A stretch of 64,000 nucleotides of DNA from Paenibacillus sp. LHD-38 (lineage in GTDB: Bacteria > Bacillota > Bacilli > Paenibacillales > Paenibacillaceae), in NCBI RefSeq assembly GCF_031157315.1, contig NZ_JAVIFU010000014.1:107941-171940 (forward strand), read 5' to 3'. The notes under the pieces were generated by a model. That model was not told the DNA's origin. It searched no databases and saw only the letters and a program-made list of their open reading frames with translations. Made by a program: the position numbers and the translations under genes. This document shows positions 62,650 through 64,000 of this stretch, piece after piece (position 1 is the stretch's first letter; every line of letters begins with the position of its first letter).

Positions 62650-63522
62650 ATGGCCAGTCGAAGAGCATCTGTGGTTTGGCGTAAGATCGGATTGGTATTG
62701 TTCATGCTATGCAGTGCGGCGTTGACGATGTCTGCCGCTGGTTTCCAATCAGCAGAGGGGACGCTCATCATCGCGCATCGCGGGGCTTCCGGTTACGCTC
62801 CCGAGAATACGATGGCCGCTTTCGAGCTGGCCGAGCGGCTAGGCGCCGATTTCATTGAATTCGATGTACAGATGAGCAAGGACGGAGAGCTTGTCGTCAT
62901 CCACGATGTTACGGTGGATAGAACGACGGCTTTCATAGGCAATGTAAACCACTATACGCTCAGCGAGCTGCAAGGCATGGATGCAGGGAGCTATTCCCAT
63001 GCGAATTATGCGGATGAAACCATATTATCGTTTCAAGAAGTGATGAGCCGATTCGCTGGGAAAATTGGTATGTTGATTGAGATTAAAAATCCGACGCTCT
63101 ATCCTGGCATTGAAGAAAAAGCGGCGGATGTCGTACGACGGTACGGACCTCGGCTAAAAGTTGCCGGATTAAGGGATACGGATCGTTTACAGCGTATGGT
63201 GGAAAGTAAAAACAGCTCAGCTATCATTATGCAATCCTTCGACCGCGTATCGCTTCGTCGAATCCATTCTCTGCTGCCCGAAATTCCCGTTGCTGTACTG
63301 GTTCACAAGGATCAACATCCATTGTCTGGCGATACGTTGGATGAACTCGCTTCATACGCGTCATACATTAACTACAGCCATGATCTGCTTGATGGGGAGC
63401 TCGTACGTGAAATCCATAAACGCAGCCGCAAGGTGATGGCATGGACCGTACGAAACGAACGGGATATGGAGCGGATGAAGAAGCTGGGCGTGGACGGAAT
63501 TATTACAGATTTTCCGGGATAA
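62650..63522 (+). CDS. Secreted glycerophosphodiester phosphodiesterase
   Basis: 290 residues from ATG 62650, AAAGGAGG 7 nt upstream (preferred to ATG 62623). Signal peptide or signal anchor (1-33, GLVLFMLCSAALTMSAAGF). GDPD signature: AHRGASGYAPENT, EFDVQMSKDGELVVIHD, MLIEIKNP, and AWTVRNERDMERM near the end. It would cut glycerophosphodiesters, or glycerol-phosphate polymers such as teichoic acid, outside the membrane. Paralogue of the preceding gene. Confidence 0.93.
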   Translation: MASRRASVVWRKIGLVLFMLCSAALTMSAAGFQSAEGTLIIAHRGASGYAPENTMAAFELAERLGADFIEFDVQMSKDGELVVIHDVTVDRTTAFIGNVNHYTLSELQGMDAGSYSHANYADETILSFQEVMSRFAGKIGMLIEIKNPTLYPGIEEKAADVVRRYGPRLKVAGLRDTDRLQRMVESKNSSAIIMQSFDRVSLRRIHSLLPEIPVAVLVHKDQHPLSGDTLDELASYASYINYSHDLLDGELVREIHKRSRKVMAWTVRNERDMERMKKLGVDGIITDFPG

Positions 63523-63533
63523 TACAACAATGA

Positions 63534-63586
63534 AACCCCTAGCATGCAGCGGATAAACTCTGGTTAGCCACTGCATGTTATGGGTT
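63534..63586 (+). terminator. Imperfect terminator-like hairpin at the end of the glp locus
   Basis: AACCCCTAGCATGCAG (63534-63549) and CTGCATGTTATGGGTT (63571-63586) pair at 14 of 16 positions. The tail ATTTGCTGC is only weakly T-rich. Confidence 0.55.
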
Positions 63587-63710
63587 ATTTGCTGCTCTAT
63601 TATTTAAAATCAGTAGCGTTGCATTAAACCTAACATAGGTTTCAAGTGATTTATTTTGTGCTAAATTGTGCTAAAAATGTAAATTTTACGGCGTACATGG
63701 CAGAAAAAAA

Positions 63711-63763
63711 TCTCCTAAAATTAGAGGTACAGGTAGTCCCTGTCCAAATCCCTAATTAGGAGA
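63711..63763 (+). promoter_or_regulatory. Hairpin that covers the transposase ribosome-binding site
   Basis: TCTCCTAA-TTAG (63711-63724) pairs with CTAATTAGGAGA (63752-63763), with an inner ACAGG/CCTGT stem. The right arm contains the Shine-Dalgarno AGGAGA of the transposase gene. Confidence 0.6.
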
Positions 63764-63769
63764 TCACGC

Positions 63770-64000
63770 ATGGACAAGGATACACTACTTTCGTCATTTG
63801 GTAAATGGGTTGCGCCAATAAATTCAAACATTATTCAAGATTGGCAGAATTTCAGCACACTCGACCGCTACACGAAAAAAATGAGCACGATGGTGTTTTT
63901 GCTCCTGTTCGTGGAAGCCCAGCTCCAGAAACGCAAGGGGCTACGATCGATTATGAGAGAGATTCAGGCCGACGAGGAATTTCAGCAAGCGATAGGCATC
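63770..64000 (+). mobile_element. IS4-type transposase, N-terminal part (runs out of window)
   Basis: ATG 63770 with AGGAGA 6-7 nt upstream opens a frame that stays open to the window end (77 codons). MDKDTLLSSFGKWVAPIN, DRYTKKMSTMVFLLLFVEA and a following EEFQQAIGI resemble the DUF4372-like N-terminal domain of IS4-family transposases in Bacillota. The DDE catalytic part lies beyond the window. The left end of the element is probably between 63590 and 63710, but I could not fix a terminal inverted repeat. Confidence 0.8.

Noticed and set aside
1..64000. tRNA, rRNA, CRISPR array, phage genes or replication origin
   Set aside because: None was recognised when reading both strands.

Overview
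The window looks like a chromosomal piece of a Paenibacillaceae bacterium (Paenibacillus or Cohnella type). The signs are two very large exported proteins ending in three SLH (S-layer homology) domains, several sugar ABC importers without their own ATPase, AraC-type regulators beside them, DUF5696, Yip1 and DUF1854 proteins, frequent TTG/GTG starts behind strong Shine-Dalgarno sequences, and an IS4-type transposase with an N-terminal DUF4372-like region. No tRNA, rRNA or CRISPR array was seen.

Layout. (1) 1-1543: the tail of a LolD-type ABC ATPase and a divergently oriented AraC-type regulator with a degenerate receiver domain. (2) 1753-14590: one long polycistron holding a sugar-binding lipoprotein, a membrane-anchored 961-residue binding protein with carbohydrate-binding-like regions, two permease pairs, an NHL/TPR protein, a Yip1 protein and a DUF5696 lipoprotein. 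(3) 14613-38344: a xylan/arabinoxylan island. It has a membrane-anchored GH10 xylanase, a zinc-ribbon ABC exporter with its DUF1854 partner, a GH43 xylosidase, an SLH-anchored GH127 protein of 1739 residues, two more GH43 proteins, a cytoplasmic GH10 xylanase, another GH43 and a 2062-residue SLH protein with two GH43 units. (4) 38595-40500: a polyol dehydrogenase and a Nif3-like protein on the minus strand. (5) 40804-48311: an AraC regulator with a membrane sensor domain, an Lpl-type ABC importer and a GH28-like protein. (6) 48512-54754: a patchwork of an intact zinc-free alcohol dehydrogenase, broken genes, a MalT/LuxR-type regulator and a SUMF1-like protein. (7) 54936-63522: a glycerophosphodiester / glycerol-3-phosphate locus (metallophosphoesterase, GlpP antiterminator, UgpB-like binding protein, HAD phosphatase, UgpC/MsmX-type ATPase, UgpA, UgpE, two GDPD enzymes). 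(8) 63711-64000: the left part of an insertion sequence.

How the genes probably work together: surface enzymes (anchored GH10 and the two SLH proteins) cut xylan and remove arabinose side chains, importers take up the oligosaccharides, and signal-less GH10 and GH43 enzymes finish the work in the cytoplasm. The sugar importers would need a shared ATPase; the only importer-type ATPase gene in the window is the UgpC/MsmX-like one at 58971.

The two observations I rate highest are regulatory. A 102-bp element occurs twice (14658-14759 and 20495-20596), each time just after a terminator and ahead of a cell-surface glycosidase gene. Its two copies differ at five positions, and every difference preserves base pairing in a foldable structure. 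A 37-bp promoter-like module occurs three times (1753, 26170, 29186) and ties the long transport operon to two xylan-enzyme units.
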